A stretch of 64,000 bases of DNA, taken from the NCBI RefSeq assembly GCF_018873765.1, contig NC_057925.1, positions 59,594,970 to 59,658,969 of the forward strand, written 5' to 3'. The DNA comes from Telopea speciosissima (taxonomy: Eukaryota; Streptophyta; Magnoliopsida; Proteales; Proteaceae). Below are positions 1 through 8,583 of the stretch, piece after piece; the stretch's first letter is position 1, and the number at the start of each line of letters is the position of its first letter. The position numbers were made by a program, and so were the translations under genes. Under the pieces are notes generated by a model. That model did no database searches. It worked only from the letters and a program-made list of their open reading frames with translations, and was not told the origin of the DNA.

Positions 1-1313
1 GCCAAGTGACAAGGTTCCCACCTACGAACGAGCAATATCCAGAGATGGATTTCCTATCACTTGAACCAGCCCAATCTGCATCAGTGTACGCTTCAACCTT
101 AAGATGACCATGGAGAGATAAAAGTATTCCTTTTCCCAGAGCAGGCTTCAAATATCGTAAAATGCGAAAGATTGCCTCCATATGAGAGGAATGAGATAAA
201 CTGGCTGACCATACTAACTGCAATGGCTATGTCTGGTCGAGTGTGAGAGAGGTAGATAAGTTTGCCCACTAATCTCTAATAATGACCTTTGTCAACTGGT
301 TCGCCTCCCTTTTCTTTGATTTTTGTAGTAGCTTCACTAGGAGTGTCTGAAGGATGACACCCTAGCAGCCCAGTTTCTGACAGTAGATCTAAGACATACT
401 TTCTTTGAGACAGGAAAATGCCCTTAAAAGAACGAACAACCTCTATCCCTAAAATAATATTTTAGAGTCCCTAGAACCTTTATTTCAAACTCACAGCCAA
501 GGAACAGCTTAAAGTTTTTCATCTCATTACCATCATTGTCGGTCACTACAATATCATCAACATAGACTATGAGGATAGTTACCTTATCACCCACTCGTTT
601 GATGAACAAGGTATGATCAGCATTGCTTTGCTTGTATCCCACTGAAAGCATAGCCTTGTGAAATCTACTGAACCAAGCTCTAGGTGACTGCTTCAATCCA
701 TAGAGGACACGCTTCAGTTTACACACCTTGCCCTTGGTAGCACCACTAGAAAAACCTGGAGGATTGTCCATATATACCTCTTCCTCCAGTTCACCATGGA
801 GGAAGGCATTCTTCACATCCAACTGCTGAAGATCCCATCCAAGGTTCACAACACAAGATAGCAATACCCTTACAGAGTTGAGTTTTGCTACTGGTGTGAA
901 TGTCTCCTGGTAGTCAACTCCATATGTCTGAGTGAAGCCTTTTGCAACCAGACGTACTGTTCCACTGTACCATCAGCCTTTTGTTTGACCACAAACACCC
1001 ATTTACATCCCACTGGTTTTTTCCCTAGAGGAAGAGCTACAAGATCCCACGTATTATTTTTGTTCAATGCTCTCATTTCTTCCAACATTGTTGCCTTCCA
1101 CGTTCCATCTGTAGATGCTTCCTGCTAATTTTTAGGAATGGAAACAAAAGAAAGAGAGGATACAAATGCACGCAAAGAAGGAGAAAGAGAACTATAAGAA
1201 ACAAAACGAGAAATGGGATGTAGAGTGCAACTCCTAGTGCCTTTGCGATGAGCAATGGGAAGATAGGAAGAGGAAGGCTTACCAAGAGGAGGATCTGGAT
1301 CCTGAGTCGGCAA
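1..1313 (-). pseudogene. Ty1/copia polyprotein remnant: linker, reverse transcriptase, RNase H
   Basis: Read on the minus strand, the order is the integrase-RT linker (about 1313-1085; residues LPIAHRKGTRSC-like, ending SIPKN), then RT (about 1070-430; KPVGCKWVF, QLDVKNAFLHGELEEEVYM, LYGLKQSPRAWF and the catalytic YVDDI near 550-562), then RNase H (about 330-1; YTDADWAGS and GYCSFVGGN). This order is diagnostic of Ty1/copia. The frame is interrupted by stops and shifts, so the pol is dead. Gag, protease and the integrase core are absent: only about 290 bp separate the primer site at 1607-1619 from the linker. The remaining 3' part runs off the left edge of the window. Confidence 0.93.
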
Positions 1314-1606
1314 CTGGATAGGTATTGGTGCTACAGTGGACTAAAGCTGCCCTTTGCTAGAACATCTCTTTTTATAAGTGAGAATGTTGGAGTTGTCAAT
1401 GGCCTTCTGAAATTTACTAATAGTTCTCTATACTGGAGTCAGCTACCCTAAATAGGAACATCACCACCACTTGTTTCCATGATCTCTCCCTGGAATGGAT
1501 TCTCCTCGGGTGAAGGGACAGCAATCAAAAGAGGCTAGGCAGCAACCATGGGAGGCTGGGCAGCAGCCATGGCAGGGTGGGGGTTTTGAAAACCTACATC
1601 AAAGTT

Positions 1607-1619
1607 GGCTCTGATACCA
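1607..1619 (-). other. Copia primer binding site (initiator tRNA-Met type)
   Basis: The minus strand reads TGGTATCAGAGCC directly abutting the LTR. This is the standard plant copia primer site, complementary to the 3' end of initiator tRNA-Met. It fixes the inner LTR boundary. Confidence 0.92.
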
Positions 1620-1818
1620 TGTTAACAAAACAGTTTGGGGAATAATGCTTGAGTGAATCGATGTGATCCCTCAAACTCTTTATAATAAAGAGAAACAATA
1701 TTACATGGACATATATGCCCTTACATAGCCGACATAAGCTGAACAAAAAAAAAGAAGAAAATAAATGGATGAAAGGTCCAGAATACCCCCACGGTATTCT
1801 GGCCCATGCATTCTAACA
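1620..1818 (-). repeat. 5' LTR of the copia element (199 bp)
   Basis: On the minus strand the repeat begins TGTTAGAATG and ends TTGTTAACA, giving TG...CA ends, and it touches the primer binding site. The five bases outside it (1819-1823, ATAAC on the plus strand) are the expected target duplication; the partner copy lies left of the window. The element landed 54 bp past the stop codon of the upstream minus-strand gene, probably within its 3' UTR. Confidence 0.85.
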
Positions 1819-1872
1819 ATAACAGATGGACTTTTCATACGCTTTACTTCAAAAATAAGCTTCCATCCTGGC

Positions 1873-4019
1873 CTACATATTATGATCCAGTGTCTTAGAA
1901 TTCTTTCCTTTAAAAGATACCTGAAAAACTCTCTCAATTAAGTCATGTAAAAGTTTCTCAATTATCTCCTTAGGATTATGTTGCTCTGAATTTCTTGGCT
2001 AGCTCTTTATATGAAACTTGTCTTAATTTACTATCATAGTCGTCAATGTGGCTAAGTGACCCAAGGCGGTCAAGGGGGAAAAAAACCAAGGCGACACCTT
2101 GACGACTATGTTTACTATTGTATTTCTATAAGAACTACTAACAATTGCTTCCTACCTTCTCTAATTTAAAGCTTGCAAATCTGTAACCAGGGTTATCAGA
2201 TGTTGTTTCGTCTTATTTCATGCAATAATGACAGTTTTTTTCATCCCTACACAAATAACGCCAAAAATTGACCACTCTGCAATAATCAATACATTTCTTC
2301 ATTTGAAAAATTATCGATGCAAATAGAGATCTAGAATCACCTTGGTGTCAAATTCCAGTCCAGAAACGCCCTCTCTGGAATAGATCATGAAGATATATAT
2401 ATACATCTTGTCAGTCAAATGAACAAATTACAAGTGAAAAAAGACAGCGTGAACACATGGACAAAAAATTATAGACAATAGCCAATAGATAAAGACATGA
2501 ACAGGTAAAAACATAGAAATAATTCATGCATAAAGGAAGGACATGGTCCCATTCATTAATTAATATCACAAGACCATTAAGCCATTGAATGTGAAGAAAT
2601 AGTTTCCATAAATCACAGTCAAACCAAATGATACTTTTCGCAACCACACCACAGGTCAGGGCAATAAAGAAGAGGGAGAGAGAAAACATAAACTGGGACA
2701 CTAAATAACCAATGTAGGAACATAAAGCAATACTAAAATTATAAATCATAATCAATCTGAAATTAAGAGTAACAAAAGGAAGAAACAAAATTTTCATTAC
2801 AATTACTGAACCAACAATTTTAAGGGTAAGCAAAAGAAAAGAGGTTGTATGTACAAAGAATTCATAAATCTCTTCAGAAGAAAAAAGTTAGTTGGTAGAA
2901 CAATAATTTAGTTCTCTATAGAGAGTAGTGAAAATAGTTATTGGAAAACATGGAACATAGTAGAAGTCTGGACATTCTCTTAGATCAGACAACTTGTGTC
3001 TGTTCAGAATTGGAATTTTTAAGGTTGAAATAAAGGATATGATTGTGAAACGTTGATGAAAGTTTCAATTGAATTGACATCAGCTTTTTAATGATGGCTA
3101 GTGGAACACGGTTTGATTAGTCATATTACCTATAAGGAATCAAGCTAACACTAATGTTTATTCCACAAAAACAAGGACTAGGTGTCGTTTGCTCTATTTA
3201 GTTTCATAAATTTAGCAACTGGGTAAAGGATCAGCAGTAAACGGGAGAAGATGACAAAGCAGGGCCATGACAAGAGGATCTTTTGCAGCTATGCAACATC
3301 ATAGAACTTGGATGATACAAAAATAATGCACTAACCTTCTAAGACTAAGAGGTGCCAGATGATTTGGGTCAATAATGTTGCCAATTCGATGCATCTGCAC
3401 AGTAGAGCTTGAGTTTTACAATCCATGACTGCATAATGCATTTAAAAGTTTAAAAAAACAAAATGTTAAGCTAAGGAAGCAAATGAAGGAGCACCGACTA
3501 ATGAAGGCCCATACATGACTCGGACATCTCCTGCCACCAATGTGGTACGAATGACTGAAAGCTCCTATCTTCACAGAATGAAACAGTACGAAATTTAGTG
3601 TGCCGGCAACATCAACTGCAAATAAGTCAGCTGATAAGTTTTTCTTCCCCCCCCCCCCCTTCCCTCTTTTTCACTACAAAAGCCCGCAATACATAAATGG
3701 CGAACAAAAACCATAGAAAATAAAATTAAAGGGTAAACATAAGAAAAGGACATACCTCAGAATAGGATTCAAGCAACAAACTAGACATTTCATGGCGATA
3801 CTTGGAAGATAGCCTGCCATCCAACTCGGCAATGCTCCTCCTCCATCGAGGCCTTGAATTAAAGACAACCTCAATTTAGTGACTCTTAAAACTAGAGAAC
3901 ACATCAACTTCATCTGCATACATGATCCTCGAAGAAAATTGATTACAGAAGAGTAATTACCTTCGGATGGGTTTATGGCCTTCTGGTGAAGTAGAACGAA
4001 GAACGACAAATTTGTCCAT
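1873..4019 (-). CDS. Unidentified five-exon plant gene, about 124 aa
   Basis: I do not recognise the family. The coding exons on the minus strand are 4019-3961, 3852-3756, 3394-3336, 2374-2341 and 1998-1873. Each has GT and AG borders and all phases agree, giving 375 nt from ATG to TAG. The product starts MDKFVVLRSTSPEG, is basic (IRRPRWRRSIAELDGR), has a helical, Leu-rich middle (HEMSSLLLESYSE) and a likely amphipathic C-terminal helix (EIIEKLLHDLIERVFQ), and ends NSKTLDHNM. No signal peptide or membrane segment is seen. Codons look plant-like. A possible extra 25-nt exon at 2180-2156 also has splice borders, but including it creates a stop. The intron of about 960 bp between exons 3 and 4 could hide another exon. 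The copia LTR lies just past the stop. Confidence 0.6.
2035..2110. mobile_element. 76-bp TIR mini-element in the last intron
   Basis: Perfect 12-bp inverted ends (CATAGTCGTCAA and its complement) are flanked by a perfect 8-bp direct repeat, TTTACTAT, at 2027-2034 and 2111-2118. The interior is purine-rich with AAGGCG-type words. An 8-bp duplication suggests hAT-type mobilisation. It sits between exons 4 and 5 of the unidentified gene. Confidence 0.75.
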
Positions 4020-4256
4020 GGACAAGGCTTAGCTAGGGTTAGCGAGGATAGCCGATGGTGTACAGCAAAAGCAGTTCAATGGATGTAGAACAACAACAAT
4101 GGAGAGATCAAAAGGCTTCTCTGAGCTCCGAAGACCGATACTGGGATTTGAGTGGAGGGAGTGATCTGAGAGACGATTTTTTATCGTTAGTGACTTGGCG
4201 TCATTATTCAAGGGTTTCCCGCCTTTGTGTTTTATGACCAACCAAGCTTCCAAACT

Positions 4257-4526
4257 TAGCCCGTAAACCGATCGGATTCGGCTCGGATAGTGCCATATCC
4301 ACATCCGCATCCAATTAGCTTTCGGACAGTTTCGGATAGTGCTAAATGGATACGGACACGGATACGGATACGGATATTTTATCCGTTTACATGTAAATAT
4401 AGTTTTTCGGATAGCTACAGTCTATCCATATCCGCATCCGTTTAGCTTTCGAACGGATTCAGATAGTGCCAAACGGATACGAACACAGATACGGAAACGG
4501 ATTTCGGCTATTCATTTACATCCCTA
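4257..4526 (+). repeat. TATCCG/GGATAC repeat, copy 1 (hAT-like MITE)
   Basis: A 270-bp repeat made of GGATACGGA-like words around a conserved core (GTTTACATGTAAATATAG). The right end reads TTTACATCCCTA, the complement of a TAGGGATGTAAA hAT-like terminus. A second copy in opposite orientation is at 43111-43320. No clear target duplication remains here. Confidence 0.7.
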
Positions 4527-4657
4527 GGTGGGATCATGGTTTTATAAAGCGGTATTGGAACTAGGAGTTTGGGACCAGTATATTGGATCGGATCTGCCGT
4601 ATCGGGTCGAATCAGACAAATTAATTTAGATTAAAAAATATTTGTAAGACATTTTAC

Positions 4658-4823
4658 TTGGTGTGTCAACGGGCTGGGCTGGGCCTAGGAGCTTTGACAA
4701 ACCCGAACCCAGACCAGCCCTGCCAGGGCCAAGCATACCCTCAACCCAGCCCTGATTGACTCTGATTGGGCCGGTCTGGGCTCAAGTGGATTAGGGCTAG
4801 CTTGCTTTGTTTTGATACCCCTA
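4658..4823. mobile_element. 166-bp hAT-like non-autonomous element
   Basis: The ends TTGGTGTGTCAA and (reverse complement) TAGGGGTATCAA match at 9 of 12 positions. Flanking 8-mers are CATTTTAC (4650-4657) and GATTTTAC (4824-4831), 7 of 8 matching. The interior is GGGCTGGGC-rich, as is common in subterminal regions of plant hAT elements. No coding capacity. Confidence 0.62.
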
Positions 4824-5359
4824 GATTTTACCGCATTTAGAATCTTTTCACCGATACAAGATCGGTCTGATATGTCCAATCTGATACAGTGAGATAGAAT
4901 CAGGGTTCAAGAGATGCAATCAGGACCAGTCCGATTCCATTCCGGTTAAACCCCCTAAAATGGGTCAAAAGTCACGTTAGAATCGGCTTTAGTGCCATTC
5001 CGAATAAGCAGGAATCGGGATAGGCCGGAACGCCGGATCCCGATTCTTCTATAGATGTTTTATCTTCTGACCATTTTTATTGAACTAATTAACCCTATTT
5101 TGGGATCGTTGGTTTAACAAGTACAGACCATACACAATGAGACATCAACCCAAATTTCCTGAACAATGGTCATTTTGTGGAGTTCATCACCGATTGGATG
5201 AGAAAAATGGGCTTAAATAATCTAGGCCCAGCCTATTTTTATGAACACAGCCATCTTCACTCCTGTTACTGCTGGTTCTAGAGTAAGTTTCTATGGTCCA
5301 AAGCTCACCCCTGCCCCTTCTTTTTAATAACAGGAGAGGGTGAAAGATGAAGGTGTGAA
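4824..5359. other. Intergenic, no gene seen
   Basis: Degenerate ATCGG/GGTTCGG-type words of the kind found in old repeats, with no open frame that looks like a gene. Confidence 0.5.
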
Positions 5360-5705
5360 GGCTCCGTTTCGATGCAATGGAAATAAGAAAGGGAAGTGAA
5401 GAAAAAATATTGATATTTGCAGAAAATTTTTCCTTCACCACACAGTGAAGGTATACCACACTATCCTAGGGTTCACAAACCGTATAGGGTTTTAATATGT
5501 TACCCTAAATACCCTCTCGCATGGATCTGAAGCCCCCGACCGTGGCTGAAGGAAAACCCGATTCTTTGTAATTTTAGTAAAATATTAATTTTCTAAAGAA
5601 ATATTTGCGGTTCCTTGCAATCAAACACCAAAAAACGACTTTTCCTGTAAAATATATTTCTCTTTCAAAGGAAATATTTGCATTTCCCTGCAACAAAACA
5701 GAGCC
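5360..5705. mobile_element. 346-bp MITE with GGCTC(C/T)GTTT ends
   Basis: The left end GGCTCCGTTTCGATGCAATG and the reverse complement of the right end GGCTCTGTTTTGTTGCAGGG are imperfect inverted repeats; both continue into GGAAAT. The interior is AT-rich and noncoding. A related element with the same ends is at 39170-39496. The target duplication is not resolved. Confidence 0.6.
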
Positions 5706-6120
5706 AAAGTGATATTAACCCATGACTGGAAGGAGCTCCTGGCTTTGGTAATTTGGACCCTCATTGTGATCTACTTGGGGACTGCAAAGAGCTTGTCGCA
5801 ATTATATTTCCAACACAAGGATCGAATCGTATACATCTATGGCCAACCATAGTTTTTGTGGGACTCTAGTCCCTCTAAGAGACATTTATGTTACTGCATT
5901 TGATAACTTTAATCTTGAACTTGGAGGGATTTTTCATTCTTTGGAATGATTTTTGGCGAAGATTATAGTTGTGTTTAGTATGCATTCTCGGAATAGATTC
6001 TAAGTTTAGAACACAATTTTAAAGCAAAAAAATAGAAAAGAATTGGGTTTCAAAAGCATTGTGGCTTGTTTGATTCTCCTATGTTCTTAGAGTCGGTTTT
6101 GCATTTTCTGGAGATTAATT
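5706..6120. other. Intergenic, nothing recognised
   Basis: Unique-looking AT-rich sequence without a coherent reading frame, RNA signature or obvious repeat. Confidence 0.5.
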
Positions 6121-6128
6121 ATGGTAAA

Positions 6129-6235
6129 TATTACCAACAGCTGCCTAGTGCAGTTGGTGAGCCATGGTTCGCTTCATGCCCATGATCAACAGGAGGTCTC
6201 GAGTTCAAGTCTCCTAGCTGGTACCTTTCTCCCCC
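6129..6235 (+). mobile_element. tRNA-derived SINE (head region)
   Basis: An internal RNA polymerase III promoter is visible: TAGTGCAGTTGG fits the A box (TRGYNNARNNGG) and GTTCAAGTC fits the B box (GWTCRANNC), spaced as in tRNA-derived SINEs. The 3' boundary is blurred by the poly-C tract that follows, and no target duplication was found. Confidence 0.6.
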
Positions 6236-6800
6236 CCCCCTCCCCCCTAAAAAGTAAAATATATATAAAAGCTCCCCTGCCGCCGCATGCACTCCCTCTG
6301 CCCTTGTTGGTGTGCTATCTCTCTGCCCCAGTGGCGTGTCTCCTCCTTATGAGGTTCAGTATCAGTACACCAGCCATGACCCTGGGTGTTGCTGCCGCCG
6401 CCGCCAACGCCGACGGCGATGATCCTCCACATTGCCCTCACCCCCCCACCCCCCTCACTACCACCTCCATCGCCCTCACCGACACCCCCCTGCTCACTGC
6501 CCCCATCCTCCACGCCACCGCCCTCACTGCTCCCATCCGCCTCGCCATCGCCCTCATCGCCACCTCCCTCACCCTCACCGACGCCTCCATCCTCCACCCC
6601 ATCGCTCACCCTCACCGCCCTCACCTCATCCCCCTGCTCACCCTCACACTCCCCATACCCCATGGCTCACCCTCTCCCCCCTGTTTACCCTCACTCTCGC
6701 CATACCCCACGGCTCACCCTCTCCCCCCTATTCACCCTCGCCACACCCCCTTGTTCACCCTAACCCAAAGACCTCCTCTCTCACTCCCATCCAAACTCCT
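6231..6800. repeat. C-rich low-complexity / minisatellite tract
   Basis: Extreme strand asymmetry: the plus strand is runs of CCC, CCCTCA, CCACC and CTCACC. Two imperfect units of about 45 bp (CATACCCCAYGGCTCACCCT cores) occur at 6654-6745. Long frames stay open on both strands only because the composition lacks stop codons. Confidence 0.8.
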
Positions 6801-7387
6801 GCTCTGATTTCCTGTTCCCAGCTCACCCCTTTTCACCCCTATGCATCCGCTTGGTTCCGTTTTTCTTTTTCTTTTTTTGCGTGTGGCTGTGCAGTTTTTG
6901 CAGGTTCTGGCGTTAGTGGCGCCTTGGATTTGGCCGAAATCGAAGCCCTTCCCCCTTCCTATTGGGTAGTCACCGTCGCCGGCGATGGTGAAGCTACTCG
7001 GAATGTGCACCCTGAAATCGATGCAATGACCATCAAGAACTTCATTAGGCCACGTGCATACTGTGACTTTCCCTGTCTCCCAGGGTCGTGTCTGGCATGC
7101 GGGTTGCCTTCTTTTTGTTTATTGCTGATGTATTCCTTTTTTATGGTACGTTCATGCATGCGCTTCATTATGTAAGCTGTGTATATAGCGAATTTCCTTG
7201 GGATGTGGTTGTTACCCATTCCCTCCCCCGACCGGTCCCACCTATGACATGTATGTCAAGACCATATGTCTCTCACTGGTTTCTAAACCCTGTCAGTTTT
7301 GAAACCTTGTGTATCACATGCCAACTATCTGCATTATGTTTCTTGTTTTTTTTCTTTTGGCGTTGGCCGCATAAATGAATAGCCACT
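6801..7387. other. Intergenic, no confident gene
   Basis: Contains a pyrimidine run followed by AG near 6900 that could mimic a splice acceptor and a short GC-richer stretch (6900-7060). No protein family is recognisable and no complete gene model can be built. Confidence 0.4.
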
Positions 7388-7765
7388 GCTTCTACCTTAG
7401 TTAGTAAGTACGCGTATAATACGCGTATTATACACGTGCCGAATTTTTGACGCATAATACTCCCGTCCCGCACTTTCCCGTATTTTTATAAAAAACGCGT
7501 TTTTTAATCGATCGCGTATTATACTCGTATAATTCGGGTATTTATACGTTTTATACTTTTTAAATTTTACTCTAATGTTTTTAAAAAAAAAAAAAAAAAA
7601 AAAACCCCAAAGATTAGAATTTTTCACGATTTCACTTTCTCTTCTTTTGTGATTTGCGTTTCACTCCAAAGTCCAACCCTAGAAGGCAACGGCGGCAGCC
7701 CCTCCATCTCCGTTCAACACCTGCTATCGTCAAAGCTCGACGGCAACAACATCGGCGACAGCGAT

Positions 7766-7845
7766 GCGGCAGCGGCAGCGGCAGCGACGGCGGCGGCGGC
7801 AGCGGCGGCAGCAGAGGCGATGGCGGCGGCGTGGCGGCCGCGGCG
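7766..7845. repeat. GGC/GCA-rich trinucleotide tract
   Basis: An imperfect (CGG/CAG) trinucleotide run inside the TIR element. Translated, it gives poly-Ala or poly-Gly/Ser depending on frame, with no sign of a real protein. Confidence 0.7.
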
Positions 7846-8583
7846 TTTCTCCTTGTTTATTTCTTCTTCCACTTGTTGTTCTTCGGAAGAACTTCTTCCA
7901 CCGTGGTTAGTATCCCTTTCTCTATTTCGTATTGTTTGCTAATCAAGCGAAAAATCACAAGTTCAATTGCATCTCCATGGAAAATAGAAACGGGAAACCT
8001 TTTTATTTTCGGTTTCTCACCACAATCCACGTTCACCTATCCTCTGTTTCACTCTTATCTACAAGGATTAATTAATTTGGTAAGCAGCAAGTTTCCTATT
8101 TTTTCCCTATTCTCATTTGTAGTTAATCACATAATTTTTCCTTTTTTTTTTAGCTTGATTGTTGTGTTCTCGTTTTAAGATGCCTTGCAGTCTCCTTATT
8201 CTGTTTTATTCTTATTCTCATTGTCACGAAATTGGAATTTTGTGGAAATCTAACCTCAACTTCACTTTTGGTTGAAAATTCTCACATTTTCCACTATGGT
8301 TCAACCAAAAAAAAAAAAAACCTTCTCCACTATGGGGTGTGGTCTCTCTCGTTTAGAGACTACTTTATTGATATTTTGATATTTTAAGTGCTAATCTTAG
8401 AGATGTAATATAAGATATTATATTATTGTGTTTATTTTAGTTTATAAAATCATGATATTATTTTGTTTATTAGGTGGTGAATGCATGTTATATAATGAAT
8501 ATATGCCCGTTTTTTTAAAAGTATTATTGCCGTCTATGCCATATTATACACGTATTAAACGCGTATCGTATTATTACCGTATG

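Noticed and set aside
2156..2180. 25-nt exon in the unidentified gene
   Set aside because: Splice borders are present, but inclusion after exon 4 puts a TAA in frame; kept only as a possible alternative exon.
2411..2833. 140-codon hydrophobic frame on the minus strand
   Set aside because: Lies in the long intron of the unidentified gene, is AT-driven, and has no family match or codon signature.
4055..4310. Divergent gene start opposite the unidentified gene
   Set aside because: A short frame without further exons, more likely the upstream region of the minus-strand gene.
6121..7175. Long proline/serine/histidine-rich open frames on both strands
   Set aside because: They exist because the C-rich tract lacks stop codons; several frames are open at once and none resembles a protein.
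7649..8178. Alanine- or glycine-rich frames of 97 and 174 codons
   Set aside because: Products of a trinucleotide tract inside a non-autonomous transposon; two overlapping frames, no domain.
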